Assembly: GCA_001600055.1 (NCBI GenBank)
Contig: BCIV01000011.1
Coordinates: forward strand, 682,001-746,000
DNA from: Filobasidium wieringae
Taxonomy: Eukaryota; Basidiomycota; Tremellomycetes; Filobasidiales; Filobasidiaceae
Direction: 5' to 3'
DNA length: 64,000 nucleotides
Shown here: positions 37,646 through 48,961 of the stretch, piece by piece
Position numbering within the stretch: the first letter of the stretch is position 1
Layout of the letters: every line of letters begins with the position of its first letter
The notes under the pieces: model-generated
The model's input: the letters and a program-made list of their open reading frames with translations, nothing else
Databases searched by the model: none
What the model was told of the DNA's origin: nothing
Program-made: the position numbers and the translations under genes

Positions 37646-39077
37646 GGTTGTCGCCGTTTGTATCAGGATCGAGCTAGGGAATTGAAGTATATACCAATGA
37701 AGTACTGATGTTACCTTTCTGGATGTGATGTTCATACGTTGCTTGAGGGGTGCTGTTTCGTTTGAACCTTCTTCATCAGTGTCCAAGTAGCAATACAGGT
37801 AGATGCTATCGTACTGCCTAGTATTCTTGTTTCGGATGTTGGAATATATCCCTCAGCCGGAGCGCTCCCGTGGCTCATGCTCTTCCCCAGTGCTTGATTG
37901 GGTTATCAGGACACGTCGACTCAGGACGCAGCTCTATGAATGTATACCAGCGTGTAATGTATATCATCCAGTTTTGGCCTTGAGCGTGAGTGGACTTCAC
38001 GTATGGTTGTACCTAGTCGAGCAGAGATACCAGTATGATCGAGTGACGGATTCAAGTGACGCGTGATATCCTTCGCCAGCGATGTAAATCAACTTCTGTT
38101 GGAACACCTGTTCTTCTGCCAGAGGATGGCAACTGGGACTATATGAATCGATGATAGTCCCTACTATAGGCCCGAAAACTGTATAATTGGCTATACCATT
38201 TACGTCGACTGGAAGCATTTCAAGTCGCTCATCCTCGGACAAGCGGCGCGGCTTGGCTCGAGGGCATAATAAAATAGACCGACCAACAGCTTCAAGGTTC
38301 AGCCACATGCACGTACAAGTTACAAGAATGGCTGTACCCGTATCGATTGACGGCTGGACTGTTGCCAAACTTGGATTCCCTTTTGCCCGTCACTAAGAAG
38401 GGGCTGCTTGAAGTTGCCACCGATAACAAACGCCACACTGCATGTGTGCAGTACAAAAAATGGCCTTTGAGATCGTGCGACCGCACAGAAGCAGCTGACC
38501 TTTTAGCGATCTATTCTGCATCGAATCTACCACCCTAGTTACTAAGAGCATCAAGCAGATGTGAAGCATGTGACAGACAGTCAAAGTTGTACCCTGCGAG
38601 CGCGATCGCGTGAGCGCCAAAAAGATTTAATGAACTCAAATAGATTGAGGAAGGAGAAATTCGAACTCGGCATCAGGGCATAATACACAGAGCGCACTAG
38701 TAAAAGGCGAGTGCGTTATATGAATGCATCGAACCCTGCCGATCCTAAACATCGCAATCTAATGCAATATAAACGTTCATGCGGGGGCAAGTCTGCCGTA
38801 ATCTTATCTCCTTCACTCGCTCGAAGGAGGAACCCATTCCATGTCAACCCAGTCATAACAAACCATCTCAAGCCTACCACTTCTCATCCGAATCGTCTAC
38901 CTGCTATTACCCAAGATATCATAGTCACATAGACTGTCACCGCTATACATCACATCATCTCAGGATCCAGAAGCAAAGCAGCTTATGGATATCGCTCGAC
39001 CGCTCAGATAGCGGCGTTCACCGCCTCCCTTACTACAGTGAACTCCTTTATCAGACGTCTCGTTCGCAACATCCGAT
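37646..39077. other. Long intergenic between ENV7 and PNS1
   Basis: 1432 bp upstream of PNS1. It holds a minus-strand open frame of 123 codons (37997-38368) that begins with TTG, not ATG, and a GCACT/AGTGC hairpin near 38690-38712. Neither could be assigned. No tRNA with proper A and B boxes was found. Confidence 0.45.
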
Positions 39078-42000
39078 ATGACTAGTAGAAGCAGGATCTT
39101 GGGGAATGCTGTTCCGGACTGGGCCAAGATGAGCATGTTGGGCAGACGTGATGCTGAGGAAGATGTAGAGGCACCAGTAAGTATCCTTGAAGATGACGCC
39201 ATCAAGGTAGTATCCATCGACATATTGACAAATCGCTATCGTGAACTCTAGCTTTTCCGATCAGATATGCCAGATCCGTATGCTGGGTCTTCCAGTTCTA
39301 TGTCTCCAGCCTCGTTCCGCCAGGACCGTCCGTATCGATCAAGCTCATCGTCAACTGGTTCATTACCGCAATTGGAAGCCTCAGAAGATCCGCTACCAAG
39401 TGCGTCAGCTTTACTTTTTGAGGCACCCGAAGAGGAAGATGGAGGTTAGCACGCTATCGTTCATAATCCGTAGAAGCGTTGTTGACGAACTGCGTTACAT
39501 CTGTAAAGGAAGTATACCTACCATCAACGCGCAATCGTTTCATACATCTCAGCGTGCTCACAAGACCAAAGGCAAATCCCGAGCAATAACTCCAGATCCC
39601 CCTATTGAGCAACCTGTCTCTCCAGCAGCTCGGAGAGGTTGGCTCGCACATCAGAGCATTTTCCCTGCTAGTGCTAGAAGCCCTTCACCCATCGATGCGT
39701 CTGGGTTGACACCTTCACCCGTTTCGCTACAATCCAAAGATCTCGCAGAATTACCACCTGCTAACCTGAGGAATCTACATCTGCAACCCAAGGCAAACCA
39801 TCACGGTAGCCGAGTCCATATAGGTCAACATCGTGCAGGTCGAAGAGAATCAAGCGGTTCAAGCTCTACTGGAAGCTTTACGGAGGGGTCTTACGATGAT
39901 GATGATATCCCTTCTATGGGATCATCGGCGCTTGAAGAGGACGATTCAAGCGATGTGGGATATGACGATATTAGAGGGATGCATGATCCGATTGCAGAGG
40001 GGGTAGAGGGGGTAGAAATTCCACCGAGGCTGGAGGTTTTACAGGATAAGATGGGGTATTGGGGGAACGGAAGGGAAAGTATCGCAAAGTATCATGGTAG
40101 GTCGACGTCTCCATGTCATCGCAGGCCTATTTACTGATGAAATCTTCTACAGACCCTATATGGCTGGCGTTGTGGCTTTTCAGTATCGTTGGAGTCCTAA
40201 TTGGCCTATGTTTCGTCTGGGGTTCTACCGACGTGAGTCTAAACTTGAGCATACCAACCTGCATTTTTGTGAAGCTAAATGTATTTGATCCATCAGCCAT
40301 CCATCAACCCTTCTCCAGATATTCCCGAACCGGCAAAACGCTATCGAACGCCATTCTCAACGTTATTACACATGATCCCTCTTCTATCGGTTCTCGTGCT
40401 TGTGGCTGTAATAGCTCCGTTGGGATTTTTGTTCCTCCTGCGACGGACGGTCAGGCATGTACTCATTGTGAGTCAAAATCAGGGTCACGTCCGTATTGTA
40501 CAAGTCCCTCTAAAATCGAGCATTTTGATAGGCCACTGCAGTAGCGATCCCCTTTGTGCTTTGCATAACATCCTGGTGGGCGTTCATCGCCTCATTCGAG
40601 GACGATAACGACGTTGGCGGACCTGCTGATCCAGGTGGTAGCTGGTGGAGCACAACTGGCCTGAGACTGTTCGCTCTTATCCCACTTGGATTAGCTGTGC
40701 TTTTCGGCAGGATGGTTTGGAAGCGTAGGAAGAGGTTGGAACGGACTGTTGGGGTTGTCGAGGTGAGCGAGATTTACATTGCCCCGTATAAAATTCAGCT
40801 CACAGATTCGCTCTGTAGATGTCTTCCGCTTTCTTGCTGGATCATCCTCCCGTTCTCATGCTTACGCCAGCTCTTCTCATGGTATTCGCACTCGTCTCTA
40901 TCCCATACTTGACTCTCCTCCTGAGACTGTTGCTGATAGGATATTACCGCCATCCGTGAGTTCGTATGCCTACCTTCATCTGAAATTTCTGCTAACATTT
41001 CGATAATCCCCATTAGTCGCGAGAATACGTGGATATGGCACGTACGCCCATATGCGGACGTTTTGATCGTTCTGGTCGCTGTTCTATGGCTCTGGACATG
41101 GGTCGTTATAAAGGGTGTAGGGCGAGTCGTGACAGCCGCAGTCGTCAGTGAATGGTATTTCCATCGGTACGTGCAACAAGGACCATCGTCCCTCCCGATC
41201 GATATTGATACTGGGTTCATAATAGTAATGATCGTGAACAACCTGACATCAGTGATATCACTCTTGCCGCTATACATCGTGCAACCGGTCCTAGTTTAGG
41301 ATCTATCTGTCTAAGCTCACTGATAGTCGCGGTCATGCGTTCGTTGGGCCGTCTTGCAGTAGAAGCTCGAAGGGTACGTCTTCCTCAGTCCAAAATGGTG
41401 GTCAAGTATATCTTATGATTGAACTCTTGAATACAATAGATCACTCATCCTAGATCTCGGATCTTGCCAATCCCTGTTGACATCGTGGCGGTCATTACGC
41501 CTTTCTTCACTATGCTCGCGGGATTGCTAGACTACGTCAACGGGTACGCTTTGGTCTATGTGGGAGTGACTGGGGAGGCCTTCTGGCCTAGCGCCAAACG
41601 GTCTATCGGGCTTGCAGGTAGAAGGAATGGTTCAAAGTTGCTAGATTGTCAGTACCTCGCTAGCCCAGGCTCTCCTTTCAGCCATTGACGCGTCGCCCTC
41701 TACAGATACCCTGATTAAGCTCTTGATAACTCTTTCGTCGACGACCATCGCATTGGCAACTGCAGTGATTGGTTACTTGTACGCTACGCATGCTTTATCG
41801 GCAGCCGGCCATGCGCCGTTAGCTGCTTTGCTATGTGGTGGGGTCCCTTTCTTTGCAGTAAGAGCTTGTGCAGGTGTCCTGGGTGACGCGTGAGTATCCT
41901 CGACATGGACGAAAACGGCTGCCGTCTAATGCCTTTCTCCTACGATAGTTCCGACGCTCTTTTCATCTGTCTGGCGATAGATGAGACAACAAACGGGGAA

Positions 42001-42123
42001 CATTGCAAGGAGGTGAAAGAAGCAGTAAGCTCACACTGTACCAGACCGTGAAACGCTTGATCTGATCGAATCCCTCGCTTCTAGTTTACGGAGGACAAGC
42101 CCAAGAATAGATTTCCAGTTTGA
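39078..42123 (+). CDS. PNS1: Choline transporter-like (CTL/Pns1) membrane protein
   Basis: Multi-span plasma-membrane protein of the SLC44/CTL family; in fungi its substrate is not settled. Thirteen exons: 39078-39176, 39252-39444, 39509-40096, 40153-40232, 40297-40467, 40532-40762, 40819-40955, 41017-41166, 41226-41373, 41440-41647, 41706-41889, 41949-42024, 42085-42123 (767 residues). A 290-residue Ser-rich cytosolic N terminus precedes about ten hydrophobic spans, the first at DPIWLALWLFSIVGVLIGLC. Family blocks include AAVVSEWYFHR, IHRATGPSLGSICLSSLIVA, DYVNGYALVYVGVTGEAFWP and SAKRSIGLAGRR. Splice phases agree throughout. The CTL signature (EWYF, GS..F/C..LI, G.A..Y.A) supports the call. 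Confidence 0.88.
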
Positions 42124-42360
42124 TTTACGCTGTACCATGTAACCCTTTGTAGTTTAGATACGTACTTCCTCTTTGTAATTACGGAACGTATATATTCAGT
42201 CGATATGAAACGTCAAGCTAAGATTACTCATTGAAAGATAAAAGCGCGCGAATGATTTCGGTAAGCGCGGTTGAATAGCGTTCGACCTTGATTGCCAGAC
42301 AGGTTTCCAAGTTAGATCGATCTTACGGGAACGATCAGATAGTCCCTCAACCCTTTACAA

Positions 42361-43102
42361 ATGTCCGCCGTCAAAATCACTCTCCCAAAGCTTCTCGCTG
42401 GTCTGCCCCAATACGGCAAAGGCCAGCTCGTACAGCCCGTTGCATGGCAACAGAAATATCCCGACTCGTTTTACAAAATCACCAGGACCAAGCTCCATTT
42501 CAAGGCAACAGGAGAGGATGCCAAAGCGGTAGCGTCATCATCGGTAGCAGATAAGGGAAAGGCTAAGGAGGTCGCGAAGGAGGAAGACGAGTTTGAGGAC
42601 GAGAATGAGGACGAAGACGTTTTTGGTGGATTGGCCGAAGAGGAGATTCAAGTGGGATCTGCTGAGACTGGGAAGCCCTATGGAAAGGCTTGGGGAGTGC
42701 TCTTCTGGAATGGTGAGTCGATTAGATCTTTCGGAAAGGGTATCGTTGAGCTAATGTATCCCACCCCCCCCATTTGATTCACTAGGTCAAGCGAAAACCC
42801 CAACAAAGAACCCTCGTCGATCCCTTACTCCTGAATCGCCCAATCTCATCATCGCCGAGTCGAAAGTCAAAGGCGGTTTGAAGCAGTCATGGAAACCAGT
42901 AGACGTCAGCACACTGAACGCCGAGATCAGACAAGCAGTAGAAGCTCTGAAAACGGGACCTAAACCCAAGTTACAGACCGGTTACGTTCAAAGGTCGAGA
43001 ACGGACAGAAGTGCGGAGAGGAAAGACAAGCAGAATTGGAGGAAAGATCAGTTGAAGGCGGTCGAAGTGGAACTACCAGCGGGAGAAGTTCGGGCAGCTT
43101 AA
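42361..43102 (+). CDS. Probable mitochondrial small-subunit ribosomal protein mS34
   Basis: Two exons (42361-42712, 42786-43102) give 222 residues. The first half, MSAVKITLPKLLAGLPQYG, GKGQLVQPVAW, YPDSFYKITRTKLHF and GKAWGVLFWNGQ, has the pattern of MRP-S34-family proteins (a Leu-Pro-x-x-Gly-x-Gly turn, a Pro-x-x-(F/Y)-x-Ile-Thr-Arg strand, then Ala-Trp-Gly). An acidic insert (EEDEFEDENEDEDVFGG) separates the strands. The C-terminal half is basic, fitting an RNA-bound tail. Identification is by pattern only and no targeting peptide is obvious. Confidence 0.6.
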
Positions 43103-43184
43103 GGGCGATACGTAATGCAATAACGAAATGAAGGGGGGTATTCTATGTTGTTGTTCCTTCATGACAGAAATCCTCATGTATGAT

Positions 43185-44937
43185 CTACCGCACTCGAAGC
43201 GTTCCGTCCGTTCCACACTCCACGATCTGAGAGGGAGATCTGGCTCTTAGAGCGGATTCTAGGTATTGCCTCGTCTCCCAGGAAACGTTCCAAACCGGAT
43301 CTAGTGGCTGTAAATTAAGCCTCACAATCGCTGCCTGATCGGTATCCAAGCTGGGTGTATGCTCATTCATCGATAAAGCCGCCAGCGCCAAGTAAGAATG
43401 AAACGGATCTGTTTAACAAGACCCGTCAACCACCTGGAACGATGGTAAGCGTTCGCAAACCCCGACTCGCCTGGGTATTCCCCTTGAGCCTTCCCAAACC
43501 CACCCACGGGTGATTGAGCATTGAGTAGAGCCGAGGTATTATCGACCGTATTGAACATCGCCTCTCCCGTCAGTACCTGCGTGAAACGGTCGTTGTCAAT
43601 CAACACTATCATTCCACTACGCTCGCTCGTGAGGGAAGATTTTGGACTCACCCTGCTCCCTGCGCCGCACCAGAAACTATAACAAACGTCTTCATCCTTG
43701 CCCGGTCTTCCTTGAAACCCTCCTTCCCCTTGCGTGACCTGTCTTTGACTTAACCACCGACTCGCAGCGGGTTGATCGTAACGGGGCAAATCAGGTTGGT
43801 TTTGAGTAAGAAGAGCGTTGGCCGTTATGCAACAGTAGGTTGTACCGCCTTCGTAGCAATTCCCAACAAAATGAGCTTTAGATGAGGTGGTGGGATGGAA
43901 CGGGACGATATTGACCTTGTGCTTCTAAACCGGGTCTTCCACCGAACCCTCCTTCCCAGCTCTATCGTACCGAAAACAGGATATCAGTCCCACCCCCCCT
44001 TGGCCCGCACCTCAAACCAAACCCTCAAGGGGGACCAACCTGACATCTCCTGATCCATCCGTGCGTCTCTTCCCGCTCCTTTTCCGTCCACCCTAGGTCC
44101 GGGTGAACGATGGAGATCCAATCCATAATGACCGAAGCACAGTAAACCATCCTCGCGTCCGATTCGAAGGAAGGTGAAGGTCTTCCACCTCCGTATTCCA
44201 GGGGGAGTGGTGAATATCTGTCGGGAACGTTTCAATAAGGGGTTAGTACCTTTTGTTAAGAGTTGATCGAAAATTACAGCACGCTCACGATCCATCAGGT
44301 TCTCTACACCTATCCAAAAACGTTCTTAAACCCTTCACGTCCAACCGACCCAGGTCTGCCCGGAGAAGAGAGAGGACGAGGATAGCCGTATAGGTCGAGG
44401 GAAGATGAGCCGGGTTCGTCCCTCTAGAATCCTTGTCCTAGTTGGAAGAACAGAATGAAAAAGGGGTTCTATGAGTAGATGTTCTGCGGGAAACGTCCAA
44501 CCGGAAAGGTAAGGAAAGGTCTTACGGTGGTTTGAGAACTGGACCCTCTGAATCCTCCTTCCACTATCCGAGTACCCAATTCGAATCAGCCCCTGAACGT
44601 GACCCACATGGAGAAGAGAGGAGGAGACATACTGACAATCCTGCAATGCCCAGACCCATTCGATCCACCCCTTCCTCTCCTCTTCCTTCACCCTCTTCCC
44701 TCCAGCTCCAGCTCCAGCCCCAAATTTATTCCCAGCCGCAGCTTTCCCTACACCTTCTTCAGATCCGGATGAAGCGGGACCCAATCGACCTAACAGATCA
44801 AGCCCGCTCAGACAAAAATAGGCGATGGTTATTCGATTACTATCGTGTGGTTCTGCTTGGGAGGGAAGACCGGAGAGGACCCTGTGAAAGTACGATGTAT
44901 GGGCGTTCAGTTTGAGTGATCTTTGGGTGGATGTCAT
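43185..44937 (-). CDS. CDC43: Protein geranylgeranyltransferase type I, beta subunit
   Basis: Catalytic beta subunit that prenylates CaaX proteins such as Rho1 and Cdc42, with the shared alpha subunit Ram2. Eight exons: 44637-44937, 44526-44563, 44289-44437, 44040-44217, 43916-43961, 43653-43848 (lower edge 43652), 43471-43576, 43185-43408; 412 residues. Typical alpha-alpha barrel repeats: RITIAYFCLSGLDLLG, EGGFRGSSSQTT, HLPSTYTAILVLSLLRADLG, DARMVYCASVIMDW, SWEGGFGGRPGLEAQGGTTY, and the zinc-site region DVCYSFWCGAGS with Asp, Cys and a later His (DPFHSYLALAALS). An acidic/Ala-rich insert follows GRLGPASSG. Intron 7 (43409-43470) needs a GC donor (GCGAGT) to connect GEYP with DPFHSY. Confidence 0.91.
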
Positions 44938-45331
44938 TGGTCTTGTTGAGGGCTAAAGCGTGAGGGTAGAGAATTGCAGGATTGAAGGAGTTGCATAGGA
45001 AGTTGGTTGTTATGGATGTCAATCCTGATCGCGTCATCTTAGTATCAAGTCAGGACCACCACCGCAACCAGAAGCAGTAGGCCATTTTCAAAAGGTATCG
45101 TCGATACATATCATATCATCATCCCACACATAAAAAAAGATAACCGACTGGATCCAAAGTCGGGAGCGAAAAACAAAAAGGTGTGCGTAAACTATATACA
45201 AAGAAGGGGGATGAGGGGATTGATCTTTATAAGAAAGACTGGACGAGGGAGGGAAAGTCGTTGGCCAATGATTTTCCCGCTCGGACGGTCAGTCTCGATC
45301 CGAATGGAGACGGTGGAGGGGAAAAGGGAGT
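44938..45331. other. Intergenic between CDC43 start and H2B 3' end
   Basis: 394 bp; both flanking genes are on the minus strand, so it holds the H2B 3' end and the CDC43 promoter. No histone-type stem-loop was seen, as expected for fungi. Confidence 0.5.
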
Positions 45332-45988
45332 TTACTTGGCTCCGGCGGAAGAGAACTTGGTAACGGACTTGGTCTGGAGGAAAGGAAAGGACCGTGGTCA
45401 GTACGCTATACCGAGAACAAGACGGTACGGGAATGTCAAACTCACTCCCTCGGAGATGGCGTGCTTGGAAAGTTCACCAGGCAAGATCAACCTGACGGCA
45501 GTCTGGATTTCTCGGCTCGAGATGGTCGATCGGTTGTTGTAGACGGCCAATTTGGAAGCCTCGGTAGCGATCCTCTCGAAGATATCGGCAACGAAAGAGT
45601 TCAAGATGGACATGGCCTTGTTGGAGATACCAGTGTCGGGGTGGACCTGCTTGAGGACCTTGTAGATGTACGAGGAGTAAGATTCGGTCTGCAGACAAGG
45701 CGAGGCGAGGCGGAGTAAGAGGTCAGATCATGAATCGAACTGGACTAGATCAGACGCAGTGAGACTCACCCTCTTGGACTTCCTCTTCTTCTTGTCACCA
45801 CCCTCAGCCTTGGGAGCAGCGGTCTTGGCAGCCTTAGCGGGAGCCTTGGAAGCGGCAGGGGCCTTGGAGGCGGTAGAGGCGGGGGCCTGATTGTAGGGGA
45901 AGAGGACAAGGTCAGGATGCGTGCGAGACGTCGGCGAGAATCAGGAAGAGAGACATACCTTGGAAGCAGCGGTGGATTTAGGAGCCAT
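45332..45988 (-). CDS. HTB1: Histone H2B
   Basis: Core histone. Exons 45959-45988, 45770-45886, 45446-45688 and 45332-45373, all phase 0, give 143 residues. The tail is Lys/Ala/Pro-rich ([17 protein letters not shown], then KKKRKSKR). The fold reads [60 protein letters not shown] and [18 protein letters not shown], ending [13 protein letters not shown]. The ubiquitinated Lys sits in the AVTKF-like motif SVTKFSS. Codon use is strongly biased (C-ending codons, AAG for Lys), as in highly expressed genes. An MCB-type element lies 145 bp upstream. Confidence 0.96.
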
Positions 45989-46132
45989 TGTTAAGAAGTG
46001 GTAAGTATCGAGTGTGGTTGGTAGGTAAGAGTGAACTACGTGAGAGTGTCTGTGTGTGTTTGAAGATGAAGAGGGAATTGAACCTGAGAAGAACGACCAG
46101 CTGAACCTATTTGAACCTCACTCTCCCTCACT

Positions 46133-46143
46133 CGACGCGTCAC
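46133..46143 (-). promoter_or_regulatory. MCB-like element upstream of H2B
   Basis: Reads GTGACGCGTCG on the H2B sense strand, 145 bp before the ATG. The same 11-mer in the same gene orientation lies upstream of H2A at 48222. ACGCGT is the MBF (Mbp1/Swi6) site that drives G1/S genes in fungi. Confidence 0.6.
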
Positions 46144-46197
46144 ACCCTCTTCCCCCTCAGTTCGCGTACAGTCTCACCACAGACGCGCCATTCTATC

Positions 46198-46203
46198 ACG
46201 CGT
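46198..46203. promoter_or_regulatory. Second ACGCGT element upstream of H2B
   Basis: A further ACGCGT, 210 bp before the H2B ATG, spaced 63 bp from the first. Clustered MCBs strengthen a G1/S reading. Confidence 0.45.
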
Positions 46204-46679
46204 AACCATCGAATGGGCGAACGCATAGGATAAAGGGTCACGTGGTTTTAAATGTACGTAGGTGATACGTATGCTTTTATTCGCTCGAATGCACGGCTTG
46301 AGCGGGGTTTCAGGTCGATCGACATGGGTTTCGACGATGTTTCAGTTGGATGTTGTTGATGTGTTATGATATTATTAGACGTTTTAGATGGTTTCATGAC
46401 CATGACCTAGGTAGTATCAGTTTAGTGTATGGTATGGACTCGCTGAGGTACGGATGTTTCGATTGAGGATATGACCAGTTATCATTTGCCCATTCTCGCA
46501 CAACTCAAATCAATTCAGCCTTTACCACTACTCCTTCTCACAGTCCATCCATCACATACGTTCACCATAGAGGTACAATCCACTTGTAACACCCTGATCG
46601 CCAGCTCAAACCCCCTGACATCGAGACGCAGACCCCTCTGACGTGAGAGAGAAGAAAAAAACCTCTCATAGCGAAATAG

Positions 46680-46685
46680 CAAAAA
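46680..46685 (-). terminator. Pol III T-run after tRNA-Gly
   Basis: On the minus strand a run of at least five T follows the tRNA 3' end within four bases (plus-strand A-run at 46681-46685). Standard Pol III terminator. Confidence 0.8.
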
Positions 46686-46688
46686 GGA

Positions 46689-46774
46689 TGAGACAACGGT
46701 GAATCGAACACCGGTCAACCGCTAGCAACCATCTGTAATGGAAGGCGGTTATTCTACCATTGAACCATTGCCCC
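46689..46774 (-). tRNA. tRNA-Gly (UCC anticodon) with a 15-nt intron
   Basis: Read from 46774 down: acceptor strand GGGGCAA pairs with TTGTCTC (two G-U pairs), T8-G9, D stem GTTC/GAAT, anticodon stem ACCGC/GCGGT (perfect), anticodon TCC, T stem CGGTG/CACCG with loop TTCGATT, discriminator A. The extra 15 nt (TTACAGATGGTTGCT) sit after position 37, the standard place for tRNA introns. A TTTTT run follows three bases after the 3' end on the gene strand, a Pol III terminator. Box B GTTCGATTC is intact. Confidence 0.9.
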
Positions 46775-48427
46775 TGATATGTTGTTTCTGCTCGTGTGAA
46801 CATTACAACACAAGATTATGTGAAAGATAATTCGAGGACATGACCTTTGGGATCTTACCGCTTCTGTCACAAGTCTTTATTAACCCTAGCTAGTACAGCT
46901 TAAGAGAGCACATGACCTAGCCCTTCCGTACAAACGAGATCTTTCCGATGAGCGAAACGACAGAACTTGATCGTACCAATTTGATCGAGTGAAATCGGTT
47001 TAATCATTCTGTGCTGAACGTGCTGAAAATGATCATGATGACAAGTTCAAATGTCGAAGGCAGAGTACACGAATCGATAATTCGATGAAAGCTTAGAAAC
47101 GGTATACATCATGAATGAGTGATAATATGAACGAGTCCGAGTAAGGTTCACTCGGTTTTTCAGTGGTAGTGCATCGAAAGGGTTGCGAACTGGGAATTCG
47201 GGGTTTAGGGGAATAGGGGTTCCGTCAAGACTGGTGGAATAGGAATTGGTCATGTCGTCGGGCTTGGTTGATAACGTTCTTAAATATTTGGAGTGTGATG
47301 ATGTATTCATGTGAGGCAGAGGTAAAGTGTACGAAGATTGAAGAACGAAACGATGGACTTGAACCGATAGTCAGGAGTTGGGATTCGAGAATCCAATGGG
47401 TGAAAGTTTCTCTAATCTGGCGAATCGAGGATCTTTATCCACCCGAGGCCTGATTTCGCTCACATCAACTTCCGAACGTATACAGCCTCAATCTCAGTAT
47501 GCGACCGAGATGTGATGAACGTCACATCGTCGAATCGATAACTGTCTGATCAGTCGGAAGTCATAACCACGTTGAACTGGCGGATCGGTCAGGATCTAAG
47601 CCAGGCGGTGGAGACTACAAAATATCGTACAGAACAGATCTATACCGGATTATGGTTCCCTACGCTGGTCCTGTAAAACTCGAGCTTAGAGGCGATGATG
47701 CGCTTGTGATCGTACACGTCGATAAATGGGCGATCGAGGAATGGGGTTTGCGTACAAGAGGTGAACGAAGCGTGATAATAGAAACTGCTTAAATCATTCA
47801 AACGAGATAGGCGAGTATTCTATAAGACAGCAATACAGAACAAACAGTCTATACTTCTATGCTGCTCTCGAGCGTTGTCGTACAATATCAAGACGTACAT
47901 CGGATTCGATGGAATTGTTCTGATTGTGCCAATACAGTAACGGTGCTGAGGACATATGGTCCGTCACGGTGAAACCTGTTTCGGTTCCGGAACGCTGATT
48001 ATTCCGAGGCTTGCACTGGTGGATCCGAGGCTTCCTGGTCGTCCTAACCCCGAGCCGCTGTCTGTAACACCCGTCGCCCATGCGGGCTCGAAGTGAAACG
48101 CGCGAATAATAAAAGCATACGTATTTCTTTAATACTGAGCGCGAATAAAAGCAAACTCGACCTTTAATAACGCATGAGCCTTGTCGTCTACCGGACATGT
48201 AATACCTCGCGCTGAGAGAAGGTGACGCGTCGCGCAGAGGGAAAGCGCCTTCTCTGCGTGAACGAGCGTTGAGAGTTCAAATAGCTACAATCATCTCGTC
48301 CAAACCATCCACACTTCATCTCGACCTCCTCACACACAACCACACTCTCTCATACACTCGCCTCAGGCTCCACTACTCACTGACCACCCTCACCACCACC
48401 ACCCACCAACCCAACCACTTCCACACA
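46775..48427. other. Region between tRNA-Gly and H2A
   Basis: 1653 bp. The last 200 bp are the H2A promoter and leader, with an MCB-like element at 48222-48232 and a pyrimidine/CAC-rich leader. The first 1.2 kb shows only short chance frames; no second RNA gene or repeat was recognised. Confidence 0.5.
48222..48232 (+). promoter_or_regulatory. MCB-like element upstream of H2A
   Basis: GTGACGCGTCG, 195 bp before the H2A ATG, identical to the H2B element and oriented the same way relative to its gene. Confidence 0.6.
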
Positions 48428-48961
48428 ATGTCCGGCAAAGGCGGTAAAGCTCAGTCCTCCGAGGGTGTCACCTCCAAGTCCACCTCCCGATCTTCCAAGG
48501 CCGGTCTCCAGTTCCCCGTCGGTCGTATCCACCGTCTCCTCCGAAAGGGAAACTACGCTCAACGTATCGGAGCCGGTGCCCCCGTCTACCTCGCTGCCGT
48601 CTTGGAGTACTTGAGTGCCGAGATTTTGGAGTTGGCCGGTAACGCCGCCAGGGACAACAAGAAGAGTCGTATCATTCCCCGACACTTGCAGTTGGCCATC
48701 AGGAACGACGAGGAGTTGAACAAGCTTCGTAAGTGCACCGCATTAGACTCGTAGCTTTTCAATCGCTTACCGATCACTTGAACGTATAGTCGGAGGAGTC
48801 ACCATCTCCCAAGGAGGAGTTCTTCCTTCCATCCACGCCGAGCTCTTGCCCGCCAAGACCAAGGGAAAGAAGACCCAGGTCTCCCAGGAAGTTGTACGTC
48901 ACCTTCTCACATCGCTTTCATCGCGTTTCTTTACTTACCCCTCCTCGCTTTTCCGTAGTAA
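48428..48961 (+). CDS. HTA1: Histone H2A (SQE type)
   Basis: Core histone with an H2A.X-like tail. Exons 48428-48728, 48790-48893 and 48959-48961 give 135 residues. [71 protein letters not shown] and [17 protein letters not shown] are standard H2A. The tail ends in SQEV, the site phosphorylated by ATM/ATR kinases after DNA breaks. The last intron (48894-48958, 65 nt, GTACGT...CCGTAG) lies directly before TAA, so the stop codon is alone at the start of the terminal exon. If the intron is kept, the frame stays open to 49301 and the SQE motif is no longer terminal. Confidence 0.94.

Larger units (their letters stand above)
45989..46688. other. H2B upstream region
   Basis: 700 bp between the H2B start and the tRNA-Gly gene. 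Two ACGCGT elements (46135-46140 and 46198-46203) sit within 220 bp of the H2B ATG. The distal part near the tRNA holds nothing else recognised. Confidence 0.5.

Noticed and set aside
38640..38715. tRNA-like hairpin with TTCGAA
   Set aside because: A GCACT/AGTGC stem and a TTCGAA are present, but no acceptor stem, no A box and no pairing T arm could be built.
47330..47420. Minus-strand GGTTCAAGTCC resembling a B box
   Set aside because: Flanking bases do not form a T stem, and no D arm or acceptor stem is present.
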